A stretch of DNA of 50,140 nt from an uncultured Pseudomonadota bacterium (GTDB lineage: Bacteria > Myxococcota_A > Polyangia > Nannocystales > Nannocystaceae): NCBI GenBank assembly GCA_913061055.1, contig CAJXVA010000011.1, forward strand, positions 1-50,140, read 5' to 3'. Positions 42,428 through 50,140 of this stretch are shown here, in pieces (the first letter of the stretch is position 1; each line of letters starts with the position of its first letter). The translations under genes were made by a program, and so were the position numbers. The notes under the pieces were generated by a model. That model was not told where the DNA came from and made no database searches. It was given only the letters and a program-made list of their open reading frames with translations.

Positions 42428-43849
42428 ATGCGTGTGCCTCGTTTCGCCTTGGGTTGTGCTCTGACGCTTGCCTCGTGCGTGCTGTCGCCGGAGAACGGAG
42501 AGGCGGTCGCCTCCGACGGCGTTGTGAGCTTCTGGGGACAGGGGACCAGCGCGGGGCAGGTCTTCAACGTGCAGAGTTCAGCCACGCAGGCCGGGCCGTT
42601 CACGACGCTCGCAACGGTGTCGACCGAAAGCACACCGACCACCTTGGGGGGGTCCAGTGTCTACGAGTGGCGCGTCGATGTTGCCATCCCGAGTTGGACG
42701 GACCTCGCGGGGTGCGAACAGGAGGCGTTCGTCCGTGCGACGACCGGGCCGTACAACGCGCTCACGTTTGACGACGGCAACGGGTTGGAGTGCATTCTCG
42801 CGGAGTACTTCGGTGGCATGGACCTGTTCAACGCCGCCCTGGAGTGTCAGTCGGACGACGCTCCGATCGCCCGCATCACTCGGACGGTGAGCTCGGCCCA
42901 CGTCGGAAACGTCGTCATTTCCACCCAAGCGGACGCGGACGCGTTGATGTGTGTTGGAACCATCGAAGGCTCGCTGAGCGTGGTCGACAACCCGGCGGCA
43001 CCGTCGATCAGCCTTCCGAACCTGCTCGAGGTCACGGGCGATGTGGACCTGGTCTACTCTCGGGATCCGAGCAGTGTGCCCCCGTATCCGACCATCCGCG
43101 AGATCGACCTCCCCCAACTGACGACGATTGGCGGGAGCCTCAGTGCCGACTACCCGGGCTTGGGCGGAGACATCTCCGATCTCGATCTTCACCTCGAGAA
43201 CGTGTCATCGGTCGGCGGCGATGTGACGCTGACCGCCACGACCTTCAATCTCGACCTCGCCGGCCTCGATGGCCTCACCACGATCCCCGGAGACCTCACC
43301 GTCGTGAGCCAGGGCTCCGACTACACCGCCTACGGCTGGCTCGGGAGCCTGACGTCGGTGGGGGGTGATCTGTACCTGGAGGCTGGCAACACGTCGACCG
43401 GGCTGTGGAGTGACCTCGAATCGGTGGGCGGCGACCTCACGCTACAAGACGCGCTACTGCCACCGGGCACCAACAACTTTGCCGCCTTGCAGACGGTGGG
43501 CGGTGACCTCTCGCTGCTGAACCTGGACGCGATCGCGCATCTGGCACTCCCGGTTCAGTTTCCAAGCCTGCTGGATGTCGGAGGGACAGTGCGCTTGGAG
43601 GACCTCTCGAACTTCGAGTACCTGGCGATCGGTGATGCTGCGGCAGGTCTCGATGTTGGCGCGATGGACTTGGATGGCAACAGTTTGGAGCAGCTCGAGC
43701 CCACGCACTGGGTCGTTGGCAGCGGCGGCACCATCTCGATCACCAACGACAGCACGCTGAGTACGTGCCAGGTCGATGCGTTTGCGGCGACTCAGGGTAC
43801 TCTGGGATGGGTCGGGACGTTGGTGAACACGGGCAACACCGGCTGCTGA
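42428..43849 (+). CDS. Lipoprotein with receptor-L-domain-like repeats
   Basis: 473 residues from ATG 42428. The signal peptide ends in the lipobox LASC. After a beta-rich N-terminal domain (about residues 20-160), repeats of roughly 25-35 residues follow, each with a Gly-Asp-Leu step: VTGDVDLVYS, IGGSLSADYP, VGGDVTLTAT, IPGDLTVVSQ, VGGDLYLEAG, VGGDLTLQDA, VGGDLSLLNL, VGGTVRLEDL. This is the pattern of the receptor L-domain / leucine-rich solenoid seen on bacterial surfaces. It ends STCQVDAFAA, with a few Cys and no sorting tail. Divergent from the GNAT gene, 135 bases between starts. Likely surface-exposed binding protein; ligand unknown. Confidence 0.82.
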   Translation: MRVPRFALGCALTLASCVLSPENGEAVASDGVVSFWGQGTSAGQVFNVQSSATQAGPFTTLATVSTESTPTTLGGSSVYEWRVDVAIPSWTDLAGCEQEAFVRATTGPYNALTFDDGNGLECILAEYFGGMDLFNAALECQSDDAPIARITRTVSSAHVGNVVISTQADADALMCVGTIEGSLSVVDNPAAPSISLPNLLEVTGDVDLVYSRDPSSVPPYPTIREIDLPQLTTIGGSLSADYPGLGGDISDLDLHLENVSSVGGDVTLTATTFNLDLAGLDGLTTIPGDLTVVSQGSDYTAYGWLGSLTSVGGDLYLEAGNTSTGLWSDLESVGGDLTLQDALLPPGTNNFAALQTVGGDLSLLNLDAIAHLALPVQFPSLLDVGGTVRLEDLSNFEYLAIGDAAAGLDVGAMDLDGNSLEQLEPTHWVVGSGGTISITNDSTLSTCQVDAFAATQGTLGWVGTLVNTGNTGC

Positions 43850-43902
43850 GGCGGGCCCCGCCTCGGGGTTGCACAGGGGCGAGGGTCTGCCATCCTCGGC
43901 GC

Positions 43903-44241
43903 GTGGCCAAGCGACGCCGACCGGTCCCCCTTCAGGCGCACACCCACCAACCCCGTGCGCTGGCCATCTCGGCGATCGTGGAATGTCTCGGGGAGACGAG
44001 CGCCATCATCGACGACGTGGTCGAGTATTCGAACCGGATGAGCACCTATCGGTTCGAACTCGATGCCGCCGATCTCGTCGGACTCGAGACGCAGCTAGGT
44101 CGCGCCGGCATTTCGCTCGAGACTCGAGACCCGGCTGCGCCACTGGATACGGATGACGAGGGGTACCTGTTCGTGACGCTGGCGGTTGTGTTTCCCGACG
44201 AGGATGGAAACCAGAAGGTCCCGAATCCGGATCTGGGGTAG
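43903..44241 (+). CDS. Small protein of unknown function
   Basis: 112 residues from GTG 43903; earlier starts in the frame lie in Arg/Gly-rich shadow sequence. The N-terminus is basic (MAKRRRPVPLQ). The core is acidic and mixed alpha/beta (AISAIVECLGETSAIIDDVV, STYRFELDAADLVGLETQLG, YLFVTLAVVFPDEDG). No Cys and no membrane segment, so cytoplasmic. I recognise no family. Its stop is 1 base from the convergent AraC gene's stop. Codon use matches neighbouring genes, which supports the call. Confidence 0.55.
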   Translation: MAKRRRPVPLQAHTHQPRALAISAIVECLGETSAIIDDVVEYSNRMSTYRFELDAADLVGLETQLGRAGISLETRDPAAPLDTDDEGYLFVTLAVVFPDEDGNQKVPNPDLG

Positions 44242-44242
44242 C

Positions 44243-45097
44243 TCAGCTCCGTGCGGGCCGAACCGCGATCGAGCAATCGAGGTCCCAAGCTGCAGCGTCG
44301 AAGACATCGGGGACCTGCCGAAACCGTTTGATCGCAGGCATCTCATCCGGCTCGAACCCAGAGGTCGGTAACCACTGTTCGTACAGGAACGCCCAGGCGA
44401 ATGCGGTCTGGCGTAGTGACGTGCAGTGCACCTCGACCGCCCGAACCGCCGGGAAGTCGTGGACGCCTAGGCCTGGTGGCACGGTCACCCCCGAGGGGAG
44501 GACGAAGCCGAGGTCGTACTGCAGCCGTTCGATCGGGGTCGCTTTTTCGCTGTCCCAGCTCAGACCAACCAGTTTCGCGTCGGGGCGCTCTGCGGTGCTC
44601 TGTAGCGATGCTCGCAGTCTCGCGTAGCCGTCCGTGAGCGCATCGGAAGACCACGGGTTCCGGACCCGCACGTATCCGACTCGACAGGCGGCGTGCTCGA
44701 CCCGCGCCACCGAAAAACTCTGGCCCGGCGCGGCTGGGTCGGGGGCGAAGTCGTTCGCGTCGTCGAGGCGGCTCTTGCGATCCCACTGGCTCGGGGCCAT
44801 CCCATACGCGGATCGAAAGACACGCGAGAAATCGGAAGGCGTGGCGAACCCTACCTCGAGGGCGACTGAGGTCAGTTCCCGGTGGGGGGCGCCGCGCATC
44901 AGGTAGACCGCGCGTTCGAGGCGGGCGCGTCGGGTGAACGCCGCGACGGTCTCGCCCGCCACGCTCTTGAACAGCCGATGAAAGTGGAATCGCGAGAAGT
45001 GGGCGAACTCTGCCAGCCGAGCCAGCGACAGGTCTTCGGACAGGTGCTGACGGATGTGGTCCATCACCCGGTGGACGCGTTGGGTGTAGTCGGCCAT
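44243..45097 (-). CDS. AraC family regulator with GyrI-like ligand domain
   Basis: 284 residues from ATG 45097. The N-terminal two helix-turn-helix motifs are typical of AraC (LARLAEFAHFSRFHFHRLFK and ALEVGFATPSDFSRVFRSAY then GMAPSQWD). The C-terminal half (from about 130: VGYVRVRNPWSSDALTDGY, DFPAVRAVEVHC) matches the GyrI/Rob-type effector-binding domain, which senses small hydrophobic molecules. It follows the GST gene by 9 bases, so the pair may be one operon responding to a xenobiotic; the regulator would then be self-controlled. Confidence 0.88.
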   Translation of the reverse strand: MADYTQRVHRVMDHIRQHLSEDLSLARLAEFAHFSRFHFHRLFKSVAGETVAAFTRRARLERAVYLMRGAPHRELTSVALEVGFATPSDFSRVFRSAYGMAPSQWDRKSRLDDANDFAPDPAAPGQSFSVARVEHAACRVGYVRVRNPWSSDALTDGYARLRASLQSTAERPDAKLVGLSWDSEKATPIERLQYDLGFVLPSGVTVPPGLGVHDFPAVRAVEVHCTSLRQTAFAWAFLYEQWLPTSGFEPDEMPAIKRFRQVPDVFDAAAWDLDCSIAVRPARS

Positions 45098-45106
45098 CGG
45101 GTGCGG

Positions 45107-45751
45107 TCATCCTGGCATCGCCGGCGGCTCGGTGGCCAACCACGACGGGCGCTGTTGGACGCGCTGTAACCAGGCGTCCACGACCGGATGCTCCGCCAGC
45201 GGCATGCGAGAGCTCTCGGCGTGCATCAACGCCGACGCCACGGAGATGTCTGCGCACGTAAAACGACCCAGTGCGAGCGTCTCCGACGACTCGAGCCTCG
45301 ACTCGAGGACTCCCATCCATCGGCGAAACGACCCTTCCAGCCGGGCGACCTCGGCGGTATCGGTCTCCTGCTGTAGGAACATGGGCTTGACCCGATTCTC
45401 GTAGAACAGACCGTCCGCCGCGGGGGTCAGGTGCGCCGCCTGCCAGACCTGCCACATCGAGACCTGTGCTCGCTCCAACGGGTCGCGTGGCCAAAGCTCG
45501 GTCTCGCCGTGGAGGTCGGCGAGGTAGCCCATGATCGTGTTGCTCTCCCACAACACGACGCCGTGGTGTTGCAGCACCGGAACCTTGCCGTTGGGATTGA
45601 GCTTCAGGAACCCCTGGCGGTCGTCGCCACCAAAACCCTGTGCTCCGAACATGACTTCCTCGATGTCGATATCGATGTCGAGTTCGTGGATGAGCACGCG
45701 GACCCGGCGAGCATGCTGCGAACCGACGCTGGAGAGGAGCTTGGGCTTCAT
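45107..45751 (-). CDS. Glutathione S-transferase family protein
   Basis: 214 residues from ATG 45751; the frame upstream is Arg-rich shadow. The thioredoxin-like N-terminal domain has SSVGSQHARRVRVLIHELDI, then NPNGKVPVLQHHGVVLWESN with the cis-Pro and the glutathione-binding ES. The C-terminal helical domain contains GRFTCADISVASALMHAESS with the N-capping motif. Glutathione conjugation or peroxidase activity is likely; substrate unknown. It is followed by the AraC gene. Confidence 0.88.
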   Translation of the reverse strand: MKPKLLSSVGSQHARRVRVLIHELDIDIDIEEVMFGAQGFGGDDRQGFLKLNPNGKVPVLQHHGVVLWESNTIMGYLADLHGETELWPRDPLERAQVSMWQVWQAAHLTPAADGLFYENRVKPMFLQQETDTAEVARLEGSFRRWMGVLESRLESSETLALGRFTCADISVASALMHAESSRMPLAEHPVVDAWLQRVQQRPSWLATEPPAMPG

Positions 45752-45822
45752 CGGAACCAGTGTTACGCGATGGTCGGCGGAGGCGCTTTCCAATTCTTGC
45801 GGTTGAGGCGCGTCGGCCGAAC

Positions 45823-47799
45823 TCAGCTCGGGATCTGGATGTTCATGTTTCGAGCCACGTTGCCCCGCACGAACTCGGTCATCTGAAGCTGCAGCGCCTC
45901 CTTCGACCCGAGCACGGACCAGGCGTCGGCGTGGGCGTCCGGGTCGGTGGGGACGTCGCACTCCAAGGCGCGTGCCCACCGGAACCTGTCGACGGGGCGC
46001 GGGTGACTATCGAAGGGGGAGGGCTCCGCTTCGAGAATCTCTTGCACCTGGGCTTCGACACCTTGCTCGGGGTCGGAGCTGACATGGCCCAGCGACTCCT
46101 CGTAGAGGTTTCTCAGCGGCTGCTTGGTGTCGACCACCGCCTGCAGGTACGCGTCGGTGTCGAGCCCGAACCGGACTTCACGATCGATCACGTGCCTCAG
46201 ACCACCTTCGAACGCGTCGGCGCCGTAGGAGAACACCGCCCACCGGTCGGCCAGAACCTCCTGCAGTCGCGAGGCCCCCTGGGAGATCCGCAAGAACAGC
46301 TTGTAGAAGTTGGAGACGAACAACCACGCCGGGTTGATGGGGGTGGCCATTCCCTCGCGTGCCAGTCCTTCGGCGAACGCGACCATCGACCGCCGGACCG
46401 CCAACGCGAGGCCTCCGCCGGCCGTGTCGCGGTTGGAGAAGTGTCCGTACTCGTGCGCCAGAATCGCCTTGAGCTGCTGGGCGGTCATGCCGTCGATCGC
46501 CGCGATACCCAGGATCAAACATCGCTCTGACTTCCCGGAGAGTTTTTCGACGACGCCGCCGCGTTCGAACACGGCGATGTCGGCACCGGGCACCAGATAC
46601 ACGTTGTCGACCGCTCGGGTTCCGACCCGTTGTGCGACCTCGTCCAACACGTCGCGCAACATCGGGGCGTCGGCCAGGTCGAGGCGCTCTCCAGGATCCT
46701 CCTCCTCGACGCGAACGAAGAGGCTCTTCGCCAGGGCGACGACTGTCAGTAGGGTGGCACCGAGGACGATGAGGGCGAGTTTGATCGAGATGTGCCCGAT
46801 GGCAAGCATCCCAAAGATCACCCCCCCGCCGAGCGTGATCACAAGCAGAAGGGTCAGGGGCAACGAGGCGTAGTAGAAGCCGCAGGTGAGCAGCAAGACC
46901 ACGGCGTAGAGCTTGCGCAACGCCCCGGCACCGCCAGAGGCATGCGCGGAGTGAGTCTTGGGCAGCGACTCCGCCGACCGCAGTGTTGCGTGGCTGAGGC
47001 CGATGCCCACCACGACGAGAACGACGAACACGCAGAGCCACACGGCGAGGGCGATCCCCAACCATCGCCCGGCCGCCCACCACCACGGCTCCGCATCGGC
47101 CGTGCTGGTTCGCATCTCGGCAACCATCTCCGGATCGAGGCCCGCGGCTTCCGCTGCGTCGATTTCGTCCTCCGCATCACCCAACTCGCCCTTGGAGATG
47201 GCGACCATCCAGCCGAAGAAGTGGGTGTTTGCGGTGTCGCCGGCCACAGTCGTCATCATGCGATGACATCGTTCGAGCAGGTCGAGTCGGTCGGCGACCA
47301 TCGTCGCCTGACAGATCGCTGGGAGCATCTCGGGGTCGTGTGCGGCAGGGCCGTCGAGCGCTTTGCCGGCCAGCTTCGCGATCTCGCGGTGGTACGAACC
47401 GGAGAGCTCGGGGTCGGCCGCCAGCGCCATCATCAGGCCGACTTGGTTCTCTGGGGACTCGATGAGCCTCATCGCACGCCGACAGGAGGCCCGGGATTCC
47501 TCGTGCTCTCCGAGCATCATCAGGACCGAGCATCGCCTTCGCTCGGCGTGGGCGAAGTCGGGATCGAGCGCCAAGGCATCGCGGTAGTGCGTCTGGGCCT
47601 CTTGCCATGACTCCTGGTCTCTCGCGGTGTTTCCCGCTTCGAACGCTTCCACGACGGCGGGATCACGGGTGGCGAGGTCTCTGGCGAGCCTCGTTTCGAA
47701 GTCGTCGCCCATCCCGGCGAGCACCTGCGCTGGCCAGAGCAGTGCGAGGCACGTGCTCATGACCCACGCAATCGTGATGACCATCCTGGACATGGCCAA
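45823..47799 (-). CDS. Membrane M48 family metalloprotease with N-terminal TPR region
   Basis: 658 residues from ATG 47799; ATG 47784 is an alternative. The first 30 residues are a signal peptide or anchor. Residues about 45-200 form TPR-like helices (DQESWQEAQTHYRDALALDP, EESRASCRRAMRLIESPEN). Three or four transmembrane segments follow (near 235, 290 and 315-350). The zinc motif is HEYGH near residues 448-452 (AILAHEYGHFSNRD), with the third ligand in QEVLADRWAV. M48 enzymes of this kind (HtpX, Oma1-like) degrade misfolded membrane proteins. The catalytic domain is probably on the cytoplasmic or periplasmic face depending on helix count, which I cannot settle. GST begins 71 bases downstream. 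Confidence 0.88.
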   Translation of the reverse strand: MAMSRMVITIAWVMSTCLALLWPAQVLAGMGDDFETRLARDLATRDPAVVEAFEAGNTARDQESWQEAQTHYRDALALDPDFAHAERRRCSVLMMLGEHEESRASCRRAMRLIESPENQVGLMMALAADPELSGSYHREIAKLAGKALDGPAAHDPEMLPAICQATMVADRLDLLERCHRMMTTVAGDTANTHFFGWMVAISKGELGDAEDEIDAAEAAGLDPEMVAEMRTSTADAEPWWWAAGRWLGIALAVWLCVFVVLVVVGIGLSHATLRSAESLPKTHSAHASGGAGALRKLYAVVLLLTCGFYYASLPLTLLLVITLGGGVIFGMLAIGHISIKLALIVLGATLLTVVALAKSLFVRVEEEDPGERLDLADAPMLRDVLDEVAQRVGTRAVDNVYLVPGADIAVFERGGVVEKLSGKSERCLILGIAAIDGMTAQQLKAILAHEYGHFSNRDTAGGGLALAVRRSMVAFAEGLAREGMATPINPAWLFVSNFYKLFLRISQGASRLQEVLADRWAVFSYGADAFEGGLRHVIDREVRFGLDTDAYLQAVVDTKQPLRNLYEESLGHVSSDPEQGVEAQVQEILEAEPSPFDSHPRPVDRFRWARALECDVPTDPDAHADAWSVLGSKEALQLQMTEFVRGNVARNMNIQIPS

Positions 47800-47883
47800 A
47801 GCCTAACGAAGGCGACCGGGGGTGGCGAACTTCGTCTTGCCACGAGGACACGTGCGAGCTTCGGTCCAAGCGGCCGGTTGAGA

Positions 47884-47903
47884 CTGTCCGGAAAACTGGA
47901 CAG
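47884..47903. terminator. Hairpin with AAAA loop between two minus-strand genes
   Basis: CTGTCCGG (47884-47891) and CTGGACAG (47896-47903) pair over 8 positions (one G-T) around an AAAA loop. It lies about 50 bases downstream of the 47955 stop and 85 bases upstream of the M48 start. A terminator for the AgmX-like gene is most likely; an operator for the protease gene is possible. Confidence 0.5.
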
Positions 47904-47954
47904 GTCGATGTGGGAACCGTGTCGGGGTCGGGCCTCGAAACCGGCGGGGCCGGG

Positions 47955-49136
47955 CTACTTGTCGAAGGCATTGATGGGCGGAAGGGTGCGACCGCCGGTT
48001 CGGGCGGGCGGTCCGTCACCCAACATCGCGGCCGCCAGCAGCCCAAGCTCGGCGTGAATGCCCGCACCACTCCACTCCGCCGCGTACTGGGCTCCCTGGA
48101 CGAAGAAAAGGAGTTCGGTATCGAGCGCGAGAGCTTCGGGGACGTCGAGCTTTGCGAGGCTCTCCGCTACGCAAACATCGCCCCATCCGTCCAGAAGGGA
48201 GCCGCTCGTGATCACGACGGAGAGGTGGTCACCCTTGTCCTCGAGCCGGAGCCCGACCATTGCGGGCTCGTTACCGTTTCGGCCGATCGCGTGCAGGTAG
48301 CAGGACAGGAGCTCCTCGCGGGCTTGTTCGGCGAGCGCTCGGGCGACACCACGCGCCCGCGGGCGTTCGCCCCGTTCGCCATCCCAGTGAGCCGCCCGCA
48401 CGCGCAGCAGCGGGCGGGGTCCCTGCATGAGTGCAAGCCCGTAGCTGCCGAACGTGAGGCCGGCGTCTGCATCGGAGAAATCGCTCTCGAGTCGGTCGCG
48501 AACCACCTGCGGGTCCGCCTTCCGCCGACGGACGTCCACATGGCGAACGAACTCCACGTCCTCGTCGCGACCGGCGTCCGGGGGAGCGGGGTCGTCGGTC
48601 GACTCCGGAGCCGTCGCGACCTCCACGACCGGGGCCTCCTCCTCGCCTGCGGCTGTGTCGGACTCCTCCTCTTCCTGGGAGGGAACGCGCTCCTCCAGCT
48701 CGAACAACAGCTCATACACCTGGCCGCGTTCCGCTCTTGCCTGCCCGTCGTCCCCAAACAGTGCCTCGTGACGTTCCAAGTAGCGTTCCAGCATCGTCAC
48801 GCCGTCGACCGCGGGAGCCACCTCGCCGCTCGTTTCGGCTGCGGCGAGCCACCCGTAGGCCATCCGCAGCACGAGCGCATGCCGGACCGGATCGGCGGAG
48901 GCTGTCTTGGGCAGCTGAAGCAGAGCATGGCGCCATAGCTGAATCGCGCCGAGGTAGTTGCCCTGCGCAAACTGATCCTCGGCGAGCCAATACATCCGGC
49001 GGGACGCGTCGCTCACCACGTCCGAGGTGGGTCCGGCCGAAGACGGTACGGTCGTGGGCTGAGCCTCTCCAGCGCAGGCGGTCAGGCTCAGGCTTCCGCA
49101 TAGGGTCAGGGATCGTAGCCAGGCCACTCGCACCAC
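47955..49136 (-). CDS. Lipoprotein with AgmX/PglI-like C-terminal domain
   Basis: 393 residues from GTG 49136, with a second GTG codon right after. The signal peptide ends in the lipobox LTAC. Residues about 35-130 are helical and TPR-like (YWLAEDQFAQGNYLGAIQLW, LVLRMAYGWLAAAE). An acidic Glu/Ala/Pro linker follows (EEEESDTAAGEEEAP). The end region reads EELLSCYLHAIGRNGNEPAM, VGLRLEDKGDHLSVVITSGS, DVCVAESLAKLD, which matches the order of strand/Cys elements in the AgmX/PglI C-terminal domain of gliding-related proteins (Cys-Tyr, then a strand pair, then a late Cys). The match is weak but ordered. Related proteins in Myxococcus take part in gliding motility. Confidence 0.72.
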   Translation of the reverse strand: MVRVAWLRSLTLCGSLSLTACAGEAQPTTVPSSAGPTSDVVSDASRRMYWLAEDQFAQGNYLGAIQLWRHALLQLPKTASADPVRHALVLRMAYGWLAAAETSGEVAPAVDGVTMLERYLERHEALFGDDGQARAERGQVYELLFELEERVPSQEEEESDTAAGEEEAPVVEVATAPESTDDPAPPDAGRDEDVEFVRHVDVRRRKADPQVVRDRLESDFSDADAGLTFGSYGLALMQGPRPLLRVRAAHWDGERGERPRARGVARALAEQAREELLSCYLHAIGRNGNEPAMVGLRLEDKGDHLSVVITSGSLLDGWGDVCVAESLAKLDVPEALALDTELLFFVQGAQYAAEWSGAGIHAELGLLAAAMLGDGPPARTGGRTLPPINAFDK

Positions 49137-49204
49137 CCCAACGCTCGCCTGCCGGGACTCTTACACCGCGGGGAGGATGTGACCAGGGGGACCGGGGTTG
49201 ACCG

Positions 49205-50140
49205 TCACCACACCCAGAGCGCCGGTCGTTGCGTGGACGCTCGAATGCCGGCATCCGGCCCGTTGCCCGCAATCGCGAGCGAGGTGGCAGACTCGAACGA
49301 ACGGCCCCGGCCCACCGGACCGAAGACGTTCCGGTAGGTGTCCGGCCGCGACCAGATCGCGTCGCCCGGGAGCTCCTGTGGATACAGCCAATGGCCGCGT
49401 TCTGGAGAGTATGGGAACTGTGCGACCAGCCGGGAGGCGCCGTCGATGGTTTCGTACACGGCGAGGTCGTTGTAGCCGTTCTCCGACGGCACGAGCGACC
49501 AACCCCCGTGGCGAACCGGGTCGTTGTCCTTTGCAGTCGGCGCGGGCTCCGACACACCGGCGGAGGTCTTGACCTCGATGGGTACTTCCAGCGATTCGTA
49601 GGGTCCGGGCGGAACTTCGATGCCGCCATTGAAGACGAGGGAGAACAGCAACCGAACCTTGCCTTCGCGAACGCTGAAGATGGTGACGAACGGCTCGATC
49701 TCGTCAAAGTAGAAACCGTTCGAGTAGTGGATCACCTCCTCGACTCTCCCGTCGCCGTTTGCGTCGGTCAGCACCAGGTTGGGCCCGAATCGCCCGGTCC
49801 AAGCCGCTCGGTCTGGCACTCCGGACCGAGCGACCAGGAGAACCGCGTCGTGCTCCTCTGGGCCAAAATCGGGAGACTCGATCCCACCAAAATAGTAGCG
49901 AAGTCCCCGGGCGCAGCACCCGAACGCTGGTCTGTCGAGACCGACTGCGACGCTAGGACCGCGGGGGCTCTCCAGCAGCACAGCGTCCGCGTAGCGAAAC
50001 ATGCTCGCACGTGAGTTGAGCTTCTCGTCGAGGGGACTGCCGTCCGCGAGGCGTCGGAACGTCGCGGCTCCGTGCCGCTCGTCCACGAGGTCAATCAGCC
50101 ACTGCGGGTGGGTCGCATCGGTCGGGGTCGGAACCCGACC
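49205..50140 (-). CDS. Protein of unknown function (5' end outside window)
   Basis: The frame is open from base 50140 down to a stop at 49205, so the N-terminus is missing; a GTG at 50086 is not needed as a start. At least 311 residues. Visible features: a segment FGCCARGLRYYFGG with adjacent Cys, an Asp-rich LTDANGDGRVEEVIHYSNGF that looks like a single Ca2+-binding FG-GAP-like loop, and VTIFSVREGKVRLLFSL with beta character. No family recognised. It is separated from the lipoprotein gene downstream by 68 bases. Confidence 0.6.
   Translation of the reverse strand, partial: GRVPTPTDATHPQWLIDLVDERHGAATFRRLADGSPLDEKLNSRASMFRYADAVLLESPRGPSVAVGLDRPAFGCCARGLRYYFGGIESPDFGPEEHDAVLLVARSGVPDRAAWTGRFGPNLVLTDANGDGRVEEVIHYSNGFYFDEIEPFVTIFSVREGKVRLLFSLVFNGGIEVPPGPYESLEVPIEVKTSAGVSEPAPTAKDNDPVRHGGWSLVPSENGYNDLAVYETIDGASRLVAQFPYSPERGHWLYPQELPGDAIWSRPDTYRNVFGPVGRGRSFESATSLAIAGNGPDAGIRASTQRPALWVW

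Noticed and set aside
1..50140. tRNA, rRNA, CRISPR, insertion sequence or prophage
   Set aside because: No tRNA-like fold, repeat-spacer series, transposase motif or terminal inverted repeat was recognised on either strand by eye.

Overview
The window looks like chromosomal DNA of a myxobacterium, most likely of the Nannocystis/Plesiocystis/Enhygromyxa group. Codon third positions are strongly G/C. Many genes encode lipoproteins or secreted proteins with long Ser/Thr/Gly/Asp linkers right after a lipobox. Two proteins end in a MYXO-CTERM-like tail (Cys-containing linker, hydrophobic stretch, Arg cluster). I see no rRNA, tRNA, CRISPR array, insertion sequence or phage gene. The assignment is inference from style, not from a marker gene.

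Layout. 1-4894 (+): end of a probable periplasmic protein, an unknown membrane-anchored protein and a large MYXO-CTERM surface protein. 4981-6608: a DTW-domain tRNA-modification gene divergent from ornithine carbamoyltransferase, followed by a start-less remnant of a Cys-rich secreted protein (6631-6951). 6980-9723 (-): a flavin-dependent halogenase-like enzyme coupled to an SPL-like radical SAM protein. 9765-11657 (+): a YdjM-like membrane hydrolase and a Cys-rich lipoprotein. 11826-14119 (-): a tetR-aidB operon with a probable operator. 14191-16140 (+): a lipoprotein and an ECF sigma factor whose reading frame continues into a signal-peptide-like module. 16187-20211 (-): sterol desaturase, HTTM-like membrane protein and a divergent NAD+ DNA ligase. 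20342-21118 (-): Cys-rich lipoprotein. 21185-25246 (+): slyX, hybrid histidine kinase, radical SAM/SPASM protein and a lipoprotein whose N-terminus is a zinc ribbon, the last two joined by an ATGA overlap. 25255-26322 (-): LamG lipoprotein. 26522-32627 (+): a lipoprotein interrupted by an in-frame amber codon, a Na/Pi-cotransporter-like protein, a DECR2-like reductase and a thrombospondin-type-3-repeat lipoprotein. 32663-33271 (+): small MYXO-CTERM protein. 33213-38848 (-): a sulfotransferase coupled to a giant UvrA-like protein with four ABC cassettes. 38922-40103 (+): DUF3095 protein. 40113-42292 (-): a frameshifted lipoprotein and a GNAT acetyltransferase. 42428-44241 (+): repeat lipoprotein and a small unknown protein. 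44243-50140 (-): AraC regulator, GST, M48 metalloprotease, AgmX/PglI-like lipoprotein and an unknown gene running off the end.

How genes may work together. Stop/start overlaps point to co-translated pairs: halogenase with radical SAM, TetR with AidB, radical SAM/SPASM with the zinc-ribbon lipoprotein, sulfotransferase with tandem UvrA, and sterol desaturase with the HTTM protein. The best candidate for an undescribed system is the radical SAM/SPASM plus zinc-ribbon lipoprotein pair, where the lipoprotein is a plausible substrate. The four-cassette UvrA and the sigma factor with a secreted-type tail come next. Three loci look broken or recoded: 6631-6951, the amber codon at 28049-28051, and the frameshift at 41392-41395.
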